Source: an uncultured Gammaproteobacteria bacterium
Lineage (GTDB): Bacteria > Pseudomonadota > Gammaproteobacteria > Ga0077536
DNA length: 64,000 bases
Direction: 5' to 3'
Assembly (NCBI GenBank): GCA_903866355.1
Contig: CAIPNE010000714.1
Coordinates: 85,614 to 149,613 of the forward strand
Every line of letters begins with the position of its first letter. Position 1 is the stretch's first letter. Positions 56,207 through 64,000 of the stretch are shown one piece after another. The position numbers were made by a program, and so were the translations under genes. The notes beneath the pieces are model-generated. The model saw only the letters and a program-made list of their open reading frames with translations, ran no database searches and was not told the DNA's origin.

Positions 56207-57913
56207 TCACACCGCAGGAAAAACGAGGACGTAGAACGATCCACCGGCAAAAACGTAGCTACGTCCTGTAGCTTCGGCCAGGACAGATCCGTATAACCCC
56301 AGAGTTATATTGCCGGTAAATTGCTGGTTTCTTATGCTCATCGACACCGCCGGGGTAAGCGGGTATGAACTCTGCTTGGCGGTGCCTGCGCATATTCCCC
56401 AGCCACACACGGAATCACTGCCCGTTGTCGGCAGCACAACAATCCTGCCGGTGCTGCCGGTGCCATACCATCGGCTCTTGAGGACACCATTCGGGTCGCT
56501 GCCCGTCACCCACCCAAACGGCATCACGACATAAGGGAAGCCGGGATAGGGGATGGTTACTGTGCTGAGAAGAAGGCTGCGGTATCCCGACGATGTCACC
56601 GTCCCGCTGCCGACATTGCTGCCGACATAGCATCCGGCCACCCGATTGGTGTTGATGCTGCCGGGGATCTGATTGGCAACAACGAAGCCGTCAGAGTCCA
56701 GCGTAGCCAAACCGTGTCCCGTCGCCGGGAAGTAAAGCTCATCGGCAGCAAGTACGTCAGACTTCAGCGCCTTAGTTTTATCTTGCTGATCGACATACTC
56801 CGTCTTTGCCAGCGGATGAACGAGGCTGTCCACGGTTTTGTTGATGAAGTCGGAAGTGACTTTGGTTCTGTCATTTGCCGCAATCCCGTAGCTGCGAGGG
56901 GCTACGGAACCTTCGGTGTCGGGATAGCGCCCGACGTACCGCAGCGGGGAATGCGTAGCCGGTGGAGGGATAACGGCGGGAGTTACTGTCGCCGTCGCGG
57001 TTCTGGTAACAGTCGCCGCCAGCGAAGAGTTGAAGATCCATAAACTGGATTCGCGCTTCGCCAGCGGAGTAGCGACTGCGGTCAGCGAAACATTGGCCGA
57101 CCAGTTGACCAGCATGCTCGCAGTGCGAGCGGCAGCCACTGTCAGGCTTGAGGCGAAGTCGCGCTGGCCCACCACGGAGATAGCTGCGGAAGCTGTTGCT
57201 GCAACCACCAAGGCTGTTGACGCCTGCCGAATAGAGGTTACTGACGCTGAAGCCGTAGTGGATGCAGTGACTGCCCTAGTCCCCGCATTGCCGGTGTAGG
57301 ACCATCCAGTTGATCCCGGCACCGGACTCAGAGCGATGGTAATTACTGCTGCTGGCGGTGTAGTAGCAGCGCTGAGTTGCAGTGTGGCCGACGTTGCTTC
57401 GCTAAGGTCGTCCACAATCGCCAGGGTGGGTGTGGATGACTTGACGTAGCGAGCCGTTCCGCTGGTTGCCAGCGGCGCGATGGTGACTGCGGTTGCCGTA
57501 CCGAATACGCCTACTACCCAATTTCCTGATGTGGCTGGCTGAGTCACCGTGTACGTCGAGGACGGCGTATTAAGTGACACCGACCCGAATGAAACCACGC
57601 CTTTGTAGGCAACAGAGTTCGCTGTCTTTGCTACCGAAACCGAAGTTCTGACGTTGACTGTCTGCGCCCCAGTAGACGGCCCCATAATTCCGAAAAGTTC
57701 AGTCCAGGCAGTGGGTGAAGATTGCAGAACTCCTATAGAGGCGAGGGTCTTGTTGCCGACCGTAACGGTTCGTGTCGTAGTGTTCGGTGACCCACCACTG
57801 AAGCTGACGCCGACAATCAGAGCAGTCGCAGACGCTCCGATAACGTGCTGCCATGTCGCAGTTGTTCCCCCGGCGGCGAAAGAGCCGACGCCTGCTGAGT
57901 CATAAGTAATCAT
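56207..57913 (-). CDS. Minor tail/fibre protein with Ig-like repeats (568 aa)
   Basis: The N-terminal ~190 residues resemble the beta domain of the 226-residue protein at 18976 (TVTVGNKTLASIGVLQ, ATALIVGVSFSGGSPN). The middle has Ala/Thr/Val-rich repeats (SLTVAAARTASMLVNWSANV, SLAATVTRTATATVTPAVIP). The C-terminal ~230 residues hold the stalk segment FINKTVDSLVHPLAKTEYVD with a following QQDKTKALKSDVLAADEL. A beta head like its neighbours at 55475 and 59973 ends the protein (YVFAGGSFYVLVFPAV). The start shares a base with the upstream stop. Confidence 0.75.
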   Translation of the reverse strand: MITYDSAGVGSFAAGGTTATWQHVIGASATALIVGVSFSGGSPNTTTRTVTVGNKTLASIGVLQSSPTAWTELFGIMGPSTGAQTVNVRTSVSVAKTANSVAYKGVVSFGSVSLNTPSSTYTVTQPATSGNWVVGVFGTATAVTIAPLATSGTARYVKSSTPTLAIVDDLSEATSATLQLSAATTPPAAVITIALSPVPGSTGWSYTGNAGTRAVTASTTASASVTSIRQASTALVVAATASAAISVVGQRDFASSLTVAAARTASMLVNWSANVSLTAVATPLAKRESSLWIFNSSLAATVTRTATATVTPAVIPPPATHSPLRYVGRYPDTEGSVAPRSYGIAANDRTKVTSDFINKTVDSLVHPLAKTEYVDQQDKTKALKSDVLAADELYFPATGHGLATLDSDGFVVANQIPGSINTNRVAGCYVGSNVGSGTVTSSGYRSLLLSTVTIPYPGFPYVVMPFGWVTGSDPNGVLKSRWYGTGSTGRIVVLPTTGSDSVCGWGICAGTAKQSSYPLTPAVSMSIRNQQFTGNITLGLYGSVLAEATGRSYVFAGGSFYVLVFPAV

Positions 57914-59796
57914 CAGAACTCACCCCAGGCCATGGCAAGACGGAGCGCCGTCACTAGCTCGCGGGCAGACGGCTCCTTCTCCAGCATCCGGTCGTGGAAC
58001 TTCTGCCCGTCTGGCAGCAGCAGTCCTGGGTCAATGCGAACCCCAGGATGATCCTGAACAAGCCGACGCATAAAGGCTTCCGCGATTCCGTCCCTCCTGA
58101 AGTTGGAGTCGGTGTAAAGCGCATTGACCCGAAGGGACGGCTCGCCATTGCGGAAAGTGTGTTCGTAGTCCAGGTAAGAAGCGCGGGGGATCGGGCGGTA
58201 TGCACCTATCGGCGGCTCTTCGCCGCCGTCACCGTGGTCGATGATGTACCAGCTTCGATGACTGTTATACGGGCAGTTCCCGCCAGAACAAGGAGCATCT
58301 TCGCCGTGTTGCTTTACCTTCGGTGCCCACTCGTCCCACGCCATGGCGATATTCCGGATGTAGGCCACCCGGCTCAGCCACTCGTTCCACGGTATGGGTT
58401 CTAGCCCTTGCTCCTTGCGCTGGTGCATTTCTTCGTAGTAAATGTCGATGTTGTCTTCGCGCTTGTCGATACCTTTTACTGTTTCGGGCGTGATACTGCG
58501 GTGGTGGTACTGGGTTTCGGGACTGCCAGTGAAGTTGTAGTCGCTCTCGTCCACAAAGCCTTCGGGGCGGGGCGGGGCAGGGCGCACCTTCGGGCCACGG
58601 TAGATGTAGGTGGGGGGAGAGAAGGCAAAATGATGTTGCGGCCCCGGCCCCATCCCTCTGTAGTCGGGATCATCGTCTCCAGGGTTTAAGACCTCTAACC
58701 AGTAATAGCCTCCACTTTTTGGTGCCATGTGCGGAGCATTTATGCGAAGGCTTTTCACGCGCAACGGTGTGCCTGGAGTTAGCACCTGCTCCTTATCTCC
58801 CACCCAGTTGTGCGGCCCCGCATTCATTTTGTCGTAGTCAAGCCCTTCGCCGTCCCATTCGGCGGTCATCATTACCGGCAGCAGGCCGTAGCCTTCATCT
58901 TCGTTAAAGGACTGGGTCGCAGCTATAGCATCTTCGGCTACTGCTGGGTCTGTTGACCAGAAAGTACCCGTGCCTGCCTGGGGCTGCTCTACGCCTCCGT
59001 GTGTCTCCTGAATATGCTTCATCAGCATCGGGCCGACCTTTAAGTGCTGACCAAACGTCTCGTCGTCGTCGGACTGCTCCCCCAGCAGAGGTCGAATCTG
59101 GTCAAGAAGCTCTGGTGGAATCCTTAGCGCTAACCCGCGATATAAAGTTCCCGGTGCCGGTTGGACAGACCAAGGAGCTTTAAGCTCAGGGGCGACAGAG
59201 AAGAAATACTTACTACCCTCGCGCCAGCGCTCTGCGGCGTAGTCCTCAGCAGAAGTCATGGCTAGCCGGATCTGTGGGCCGGTGTGGTGCTGAAGAATGC
59301 TGGGGTATGTTCCGCTTCTGCGAGCGACATATTCGGGATCGTTCAAGACCTCGCGCCACTGCTGGCCGTCGCGGATCTTCACTCCGGTCACGTTCAACGG
59401 GGCACCGGGGATTGGGGTGACCTGCTTCTCGCTCTCCACGTTCCGCATGTCTTCGGTGTTGTTGGTGGGGTCAAAAGCGTAGGGGTTGGTGGGCATATCT
59501 GCTTCCAGTAGCACACCCAAAGCACAACGCCCAGTATTAGGAGAGCCAGCCTTCTCTGCCCAAGACCGATCTAGTGTCCAGTTGCGGCCCAAGTTGGCGG
59601 TGTCGTACCCCGCAAAATCTTCGCGGCCCTGCTCCCAATGGCTATTCTCAATGTGATCCAGCAGGGCAGGCCCAATGCTGAAGTGTTTTCCTACCTCACT
59701 CTCATCCATCGGCATACCAAGGCCGTTCTGGATGATCGCTTTCAGTTCTTCAGGAAGATCGTTCAGCCGAATACCGCGATAGATTTTCCCGGTCAT
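57913..59796 (-). CDS. Double ADP-ribosyltransferase-like protein with GNAT-like C-terminus
   Basis: ATG 59796 is used (an in-frame GTG lies one codon before). The 627-residue product has two similar halves. First: YRGIRLNDLPEEL at residue 6, WTLDRSWAEKA near 75, ESEKQVTPIPGAPLNV near 125. Second: YRGLALRIPPELL near 220, FWSTDPAVAEDA near 285, DKEQVLTPGTPLRV near 335. This follows the arginine / S-T-S / E-x-E order of mono-ADP-ribosyltransferases; the exact catalytic glutamate is uncertain. Near residues 560-625 SNFRRDGIAEAFMRRLVQDH and GQKFHDRMLEKEP resemble a GNAT acetyltransferase. T4-type phages inject such transferases to modify host RNA polymerase. Here the target and virion status are unknown. 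Confidence 0.75.
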   Translation of the reverse strand: MTGKIYRGIRLNDLPEELKAIIQNGLGMPMDESEVGKHFSIGPALLDHIENSHWEQGREDFAGYDTANLGRNWTLDRSWAEKAGSPNTGRCALGVLLEADMPTNPYAFDPTNNTEDMRNVESEKQVTPIPGAPLNVTGVKIRDGQQWREVLNDPEYVARRSGTYPSILQHHTGPQIRLAMTSAEDYAAERWREGSKYFFSVAPELKAPWSVQPAPGTLYRGLALRIPPELLDQIRPLLGEQSDDDETFGQHLKVGPMLMKHIQETHGGVEQPQAGTGTFWSTDPAVAEDAIAATQSFNEDEGYGLLPVMMTAEWDGEGLDYDKMNAGPHNWVGDKEQVLTPGTPLRVKSLRINAPHMAPKSGGYYWLEVLNPGDDDPDYRGMGPGPQHHFAFSPPTYIYRGPKVRPAPPRPEGFVDESDYNFTGSPETQYHHRSITPETVKGIDKREDNIDIYYEEMHQRKEQGLEPIPWNEWLSRVAYIRNIAMAWDEWAPKVKQHGEDAPCSGGNCPYNSHRSWYIIDHGDGGEEPPIGAYRPIPRASYLDYEHTFRNGEPSLRVNALYTDSNFRRDGIAEAFMRRLVQDHPGVRIDPGLLLPDGQKFHDRMLEKEPSARELVTALRLAMAWGEF

Positions 59797-59969
59797 CACT
59801 CTTCTCCCAACGTAGTGAGTTGGTCGAGCATGGCGTTGAGTCGGTCCTCATGGACTTCGGTACCGTTTTTGTCGCTGTTCTGACGAGCAGTCCTTAGCAG
59901 CCGCAGCGTTTCCTTGAGGTCACGGTGCAGCGCTTCGCGGGCGGCGTCCAGGCAGGGGGATTTGGTCAC
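59796..59969 (-). CDS. Small helical protein (57 aa)
   Basis: GTG 59969 lies 3 bases after the stop of the upstream gene and its own stop overlaps the next start (TGATG). The peptide reads TKSPCLDAAREALHRDLKET, then RTARQNSDKNGTEVHEDRLN, forming two helices. No ribosome site is clear, so it probably depends on reinitiation. It could be a partner of the ADP-ribosyltransferase-like protein. Confidence 0.5.
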   Translation of the reverse strand: MTKSPCLDAAREALHRDLKETLRLLRTARQNSDKNGTEVHEDRLNAMLDQLTTLGEE

Positions 59970-59972
59970 TGT

Positions 59973-61244
59973 TCACGCCGGAATCGGGATTGCCATGATG
60001 CGCGGACTGGGGGCGGTCAAAGCGGTGACCGATGTACCTCCTGAGCTTTGCAGGCGAACCGACAACGTAGTTGATCCGGTGATTGCAGTCTGTGAAGTCA
60101 GTGCCACGGGGAGGACGGTAATCTCCCCTCCCGACAGCCCAGCGGCTAGGCCAGGAACAAGCGTCAATGTGTTGGACACACCAGTTCCGGTCGGTGCCCA
60201 AGTGGCGAGCCTGCCCAGGCTTAGTGTTCCCCACGGGCAGTACATCTTCTGCTTAACCTGAACAGTAAACAAATCACCTTTGGTAACAGACTGGCCGGTT
60301 GCTACGGCGGTAAGCGTGCCGGTCGTCTGCTTCCCACTGGACGGTGCCGCAGAAGCGATAACGCCCCGGCGGGAACTGTAGATCTGCATTTCACAAACCA
60401 AGGTGCCCACATTAGCGCCAATCGAATCTGCGGGAGGCAGACCGTTAGCGAAAGATACCGCCGCCGAAATGGTGACATTCTCCATACTTGACATGGCCTG
60501 CATGTACGTCGTCCCCGACATGGTGGTGCTGTAGGGGTCGGTGTTCACCGGAATCCAACTCAGGTTTTGCCAGTCGGTGTGGTAGGTGACGGAAGAATTA
60601 AAAATTGGAGCCGGTACAACAATTACGTTGGGCCACTCTGCCGGGGTGAAAGCACCGGAGGCATACATCCTGCTCGACGCCGATCCCAGCGCGGGGGCCT
60701 GGTAGGACTCTGCGACCCCATACCCTCTAGCCACCACCGTACCGTCTCCACGGGACACAAAAACCTGGGGGCGAGAGCCGTTGTCGGATGCCACCGATCC
60801 CGATACCGTTCCTGTCACAAACAGCTTGTACGGATAGCCTGGGTCGTCAACCGAAAAGTTGAGCAGTGCGATTTCAGACGTAGTTGTGCCACCGCCGCCC
60901 GAAGATGATGCCGCCAGTTTGGGGTACTTCTGGACGCTGACAACCTTGACTTTGTCTGCCGGAACTTTCCCCTCGCTGTTCAGCTTGAACGGATAACCGG
61001 CCAAGTTGAGCTTGCTCTTGTCCAGCCGCAAGGCATCGGCAGCGTCGATAAAAGCCGAATCTGCAAGCGTGCCGTCTTTGACATCGACATACGTCTTATT
61101 GGCGTAGTCGCTCAGTCGGGTATTTATCAGGCTTTCCACCTGAGCCAAAGTAAGGTTCCCGGCCAGCAGGCTTTCGATCTGGCTGAAAGTGGACACCTCG
61201 TTGCTCTGTGCGGTGCTTCCACCGATGAACTTCAGAGTGCCCAT
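59973..61244 (-). CDS. Minor tail/fibre protein (423 aa), YVDxKD family
   Basis: The N-terminus (MGTLKFIGGSTAQSNEVSTF, then LTLAQVESLINTRLSDYANK) leads to TYVDVKDGTLADSAFIDAAD, a stalk like those at 55475 and 56207. A linker with FKLNSEGKVPADKVKVVSVQ follows. The rest is beta-rich with repeated strands (SRPQVFVSRGDGTVVARGYG, GDLFTVQVKQKMYCPWGTLS). It ends in PSPRIMAIPIPA. A ribosome site (GGGGAGGGTAAGC) precedes the ATG. Tail-fibre or baseplate-wedge-like function is inferred. Confidence 0.75.
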   Translation of the reverse strand: MGTLKFIGGSTAQSNEVSTFSQIESLLAGNLTLAQVESLINTRLSDYANKTYVDVKDGTLADSAFIDAADALRLDKSKLNLAGYPFKLNSEGKVPADKVKVVSVQKYPKLAASSSGGGGTTTSEIALLNFSVDDPGYPYKLFVTGTVSGSVASDNGSRPQVFVSRGDGTVVARGYGVAESYQAPALGSASSRMYASGAFTPAEWPNVIVVPAPIFNSSVTYHTDWQNLSWIPVNTDPYSTTMSGTTYMQAMSSMENVTISAAVSFANGLPPADSIGANVGTLVCEMQIYSSRRGVIASAAPSSGKQTTGTLTAVATGQSVTKGDLFTVQVKQKMYCPWGTLSLGRLATWAPTGTGVSNTLTLVPGLAAGLSGGEITVLPVALTSQTAITGSTTLSVRLQSSGGTSVTALTAPSPRIMAIPIPA

Positions 61245-61247
61245 TGC

Positions 61248-61469
61248 TTACCCTCCCCGAAAGAAAGGAATGCGGGAGGACAACTCCGTCGTGATCCGCT
61301 TGACTATGGCGCTTGCCAGATTGTCGATGTCGGGGAGGCCGGGGATGTTCGGAACAATCACTTCTGCCAACGCCGCCGCGATTTCGGGGATGTGCTGAAC
61401 AATCTCTTCAGTTACCCGTTTCGCCACTGCATCGGCAACCTTGGTCGCCAGGTCGTCAATAAACTTCAT
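61248..61469 (-). CDS. Small helical amphipathic protein (73 aa)
   Basis: Shares one base with the stop of the large fibre gene (TGATG). Product: KFIDDLATKVADAVAKRVTE, then HIPEIAAALAEVIVPNIPGL, then LASAIVKRITTELSSRIPFF. It is strongly amphipathic, with regular Ile/Val/Ala spacing. A fibre chaperone or trimerisation helper is plausible, since such small genes often follow fibre genes; not shown. Confidence 0.6.
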   Translation of the reverse strand: MKFIDDLATKVADAVAKRVTEEIVQHIPEIAAALAEVIVPNIPGLPDIDNLASAIVKRITTELSSRIPFFRGG

Positions 61470-64000
61470 CAGCCAATCACCACCACACGCCAGTCGGTAC
61501 TGCTTGCTACCGGAGCAGCGAACTCCAAAGACACGGTGTTCACTCCGGTTACTGTCCAGCCGACCAGCACAGCCTCTCCTGACGATCCACCGATTACCTG
61601 AACAATTGGGGAATTGGTGCCAAGGTCGTGCTTGATGGTGCAGGTGGTAGATCCGGCAGGGACTGGAGCGACATACTTGCGAGCCACTACGGTCGGGTCA
61701 ACCCGCACACCCGACGAAGTCACCTGGATACCTGCCAGCGGCTGGTTAGACTCTTGGACCGCAAAGACGCCGTCAGTGATGGACATACCCCTACCGGCCT
61801 GGTATCCCACCGGAGGACCGGCCTGGAGAACCCTTGACCAGTTGTTTGCATCGGTTCCGGTGACACCGGACGGTGAGGTCAACTGCCAAACGGTATTACC
61901 GTTAATCGCGCCCCTGGTAACCACAACCATGCTGCCTCCGACAAAGTATGACGAAGTCAGCATGTCGGTCGTGCGAGTCCACTCAGTCGAAGTGACCTTG
62001 TACAAGCCATTGGTGGCCGGGGAGGACTGCGCCGTCACTAGAACCGTAGCGCCCAGCGGAGCGATAACGCCGTCCACAATCTGCTGAGTTCCGTACAGGT
62101 TCGGGATGGATACGGTGGCGACGTAGTCGGCAGACCTCTTTACCTGTGAGGTTTGCGAGATAAGCAACCGGGCGTCGTCGGATGAAATCTTCGCCCGCAA
62201 TGCATCAGTGACTGCCGTATTGGTGGCGTAGGTGGCTAGCTGAGTAGAGAGGCCAGCGATGTTGGCTAGGGGGATCTGGGTACTGCTGGAGTAGGCACCT
62301 ACGTCAGCAGCACTCAGGGTGATCGCGCCGACCTTGCCATTAACCGAAGTCACTGGGGAGTTTGGCGGGGTGTTGATGAGCCAGTTGGAGAACTGAGAAG
62401 GATCTTCACCAATAAGGGTGTAGGTGCCCTGGTCGGTGCCGGTCGTGATGATGCACTGGTCACCAAGCTGAGCCTGCGACGTGTTTAGCGCCAGCATAGA
62501 GGCACGGTTGGCGACGGCAAATGTCTCATGGCTCGCCAGGGCCGGGATCTGGCTCGTTGCCAGCTTGCCGTTGACCAAGTCTGCCTTGCTTGCCAGCGAG
62601 GCTTCCAGGTTGGTTACTGACCCCATCGAAATGGAGGGGATCTGATCGGTCTTCAGCTTGCCGTTGACCAGATCGGCTTTGGAGTTCAAGGCGCTGGTCA
62701 GGTTGGAAATAGAGTCTTGCGGGATGCCGGTCGGAATCTGTCCCAATGGGACCGCCCCGTTGACCAGATCAGCTTTTACGAGTTGGCCGTTGATGAGGGT
62801 GGTGATGTTGTTGAGCGCACCGTCCAGGTCATCCTGTGATGCTTTGGATGCGGCGGTGGACGCCAGCGCCAGCAGGTCAGACTGGCTCGCCTTGCCGTTG
62901 ACGGCAGAAGCTAGGGCATCGACTTGCTGCTGTGAAGCTAAGGAGGCCACCTGGGTGGTCAGGGCGTTAACCACCGCCGTGCTGGCCTTCTCCGAAACCG
63001 CAGTCTGGAGGACGTTGACATCAGTCTGAGCCGCTTTGGTGCTGACGGTCAACGCCAGTGCGTCGAGGTCGATCTGGCTGGCCTTCAGCGCTACGGCCTC
63101 ATCAGTAGTGTCCAGCGAAGCCTGCGGTGCATAGACCACGTCGGGCGCAGCGCTTTCGTCCCAGATCCGGAACTCCAGATGTCCGTTGGCGCTGATATAC
63201 GGCCAAACGGCTTCGTTCTCCACTGCCCCGGCAGGGTTGTAGTAGTAGCTGCCGTCCCCGGCCTGACCGAAAGGAGACTTGATGAGAACGCCAGCGGTCT
63301 GCATCCCCCCGGCGGTAGTGATGTCCGACAATGTGGTCGCGGAGTTCCACCACACGTCTTTACTGACAGGTGCGCCGCCCGATGACCCCTGAAGCCCTGT
63401 AACGGTGGTTTCCAGCGCACCGACACGGTTGGTCAGGGCGGTAGTGGTCGTGGAGAGGGTCAGCCCGCTGAGGGTGGTAGAAAGCCCGGTGACTTGAGCG
63501 ACCGAAATAACCAGAGGATCGCTACCTCCGGAGGCGTGGCTTTCGGCGTGAGCAGTCGGGATGCGAGTGTTGGTGAGGCGGGAGTCGGACAGGCCCACCT
63601 TGCCGTCAAGAGCAGTTTGCAGGCCCGTGACGCTAGAAATGGCGAACTGCGTCCCCAGCGGAATTGCTCCCACATCGGCAGCGTCGAGGGTGACCGCGCC
63701 GCTCATGTTGTTGACGGAGAACACGTCGCCAGTACCAGAAGCGATGACGGTGCCGTCTTTCAGGGTGACCTGAGATTGGGCGTTGACGTAGGCCACCTGG
63801 GTATCCAGCAGGGTGGACGGAATTACTCCGTTGACCTTGCGGACGATGCTGGCATCGTTCTGGATGGAATCGACGGTGACCGACAGCGTCTGCAACTGGC
63901 TTGTCGTAGCACGATCAGCTAGGGCGCTTGACAGTCCCGTGATCTGGCTAATCGGGAAGTTTGTTCCCGTAGGGACGGCACCGACATCAGAAGCCGTAAG
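61469..64000 (-). CDS. Large tail fibre protein (partial, 5' end outside window)
   Basis: The frame is open to base 64000 (reading LTASDVGAVPTGTNFPISQI), so the gene continues upstream. An apparent TTG start at 63895 is internal. At least 843 residues are visible. Two repeats with a DVGAIPLGTQFAISSVTGLQ-type core mark the N-terminal part. Long stretches of NGKLKTDQIPSISMGSVTNL-type units then alternate with helical spacers. A TYTLIGEDPSQFSNWLINTP fibre motif and VTSVNGKVGAITLSAADVGA follow. The last ~60 residues (TIKHDLGTNSPIVQVIGG, then DWRVVVIG) form the same beta repeat as in the connector-like protein at 4279. Host recognition is the probable role. Confidence 0.85.
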   Translation of the reverse strand, partial: LTASDVGAVPTGTNFPISQITGLSSALADRATTSQLQTLSVTVDSIQNDASIVRKVNGVIPSTLLDTQVAYVNAQSQVTLKDGTVIASGTGDVFSVNNMSGAVTLDAADVGAIPLGTQFAISSVTGLQTALDGKVGLSDSRLTNTRIPTAHAESHASGGSDPLVISVAQVTGLSTTLSGLTLSTTTTALTNRVGALETTVTGLQGSSGGAPVSKDVWWNSATTLSDITTAGGMQTAGVLIKSPFGQAGDGSYYYNPAGAVENEAVWPYISANGHLEFRIWDESAAPDVVYAPQASLDTTDEAVALKASQIDLDALALTVSTKAAQTDVNVLQTAVSEKASTAVVNALTTQVASLASQQQVDALASAVNGKASQSDLLALASTAASKASQDDLDGALNNITTLINGQLVKADLVNGAVPLGQIPTGIPQDSISNLTSALNSKADLVNGKLKTDQIPSISMGSVTNLEASLASKADLVNGKLATSQIPALASHETFAVANRASMLALNTSQAQLGDQCIITTGTDQGTYTLIGEDPSQFSNWLINTPPNSPVTSVNGKVGAITLSAADVGAYSSSTQIPLANIAGLSTQLATYATNTAVTDALRAKISSDDARLLISQTSQVKRSADYVATVSIPNLYGTQQIVDGVIAPLGATVLVTAQSSPATNGLYKVTSTEWTRTTDMLTSSYFVGGSMVVVTRGAINGNTVWQLTSPSGVTGTDANNWSRVLQAGPPVGYQAGRGMSITDGVFAVQESNQPLAGIQVTSSGVRVDPTVVARKYVAPVPAGSTTCTIKHDLGTNSPIVQVIGGSSGEAVLVGWTVTGVNTVSLEFAAPVASSTDWRVVVIG

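Noticed and set aside
1..64000. tRNA genes, CRISPR arrays, insertion sequences, attachment sites
   Set aside because: No cloverleaf-like sequence with CCA-end context, no regularly spaced repeats, and no transposase or integrase motif were seen; a tRNAscan-type search would be needed to exclude tRNAs fully.

Overview
The window is a piece of a large, double-stranded DNA, contractile-tailed bacteriophage (myovirus) genome. A tail sheath, tail tube, portal, capsid protease, major capsid protein, large terminase subunit and two-domain endolysin are all readable. The likely host is an actinobacterium, probably Mycobacterium or a relative. The pointers are a WhiB-type iron-sulfur regulator, a DUF732-like secreted protein, a TIGR04338-like metallohydrolase, a DUF2786-type protein, a Cys-rich secreted protein of the mycobacterial type, many GTG starts and an NrdH redoxin. 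Bxz1-like (cluster C) mycobacteriophages are the first group I would compare; that placement is inference. Every gene except one (nrdH, 41921-42166) lies on the minus strand, so transcription runs from high to low coordinates. Both window edges cut a gene.

In transcription order: (1) 64000-55475 holds tail-fibre or minor tail proteins, plus a protein with two ADP-ribosyltransferase-like repeats and a GNAT-like C-terminus (57913-59796). (2) 55478-48582 holds lysis and packaging: an M23 plus amidase endolysin, a zeta-toxin-like P-loop kinase, a holin candidate, small zinc-ribbon proteins and terL interrupted by an intein. (3) 48581-41460 is an accessory island of small genes (WhiB-like, secreted proteins, LPD29-like, DUF2786, metallohydrolase, winged-helix candidate, nrdH). 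It has its own promoter candidates, two terminators and a duplicated regulatory cassette. (4) 41421-21841 is the head module: a zinc-motif structural protein, membrane proteins, large low-complexity virion proteins, portal, a 1485-residue LysM protein, a 1318-residue fused protease, a probable capsid accessory protein and the major capsid protein, closed by a terminator. (5) 21642-20690 has two small genes and a UUCG-type terminator. (6) 20567-7399 is a dense receptor-binding array: fibre proteins, a repeat-built 964-residue protein, a 899-residue multi-LamG-like protein, discoidin-like, glycine-rich and collagen-like proteins. (7) 7361-1 carries connector and neck proteins, tail terminator candidate, sheath, tube and the start of the tail-chaperone region.

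Genes are packed tightly, with many 1-4 base stop/start overlaps that suggest translational coupling. Several longer intergenic gaps share a leader made of CCTGTRRCC near the upstream stop, then an AGTAGGAGGT-like ribosome site. No tRNA, CRISPR or insertion sequence was seen. All functions are from motif recognition by eye, without database searches.
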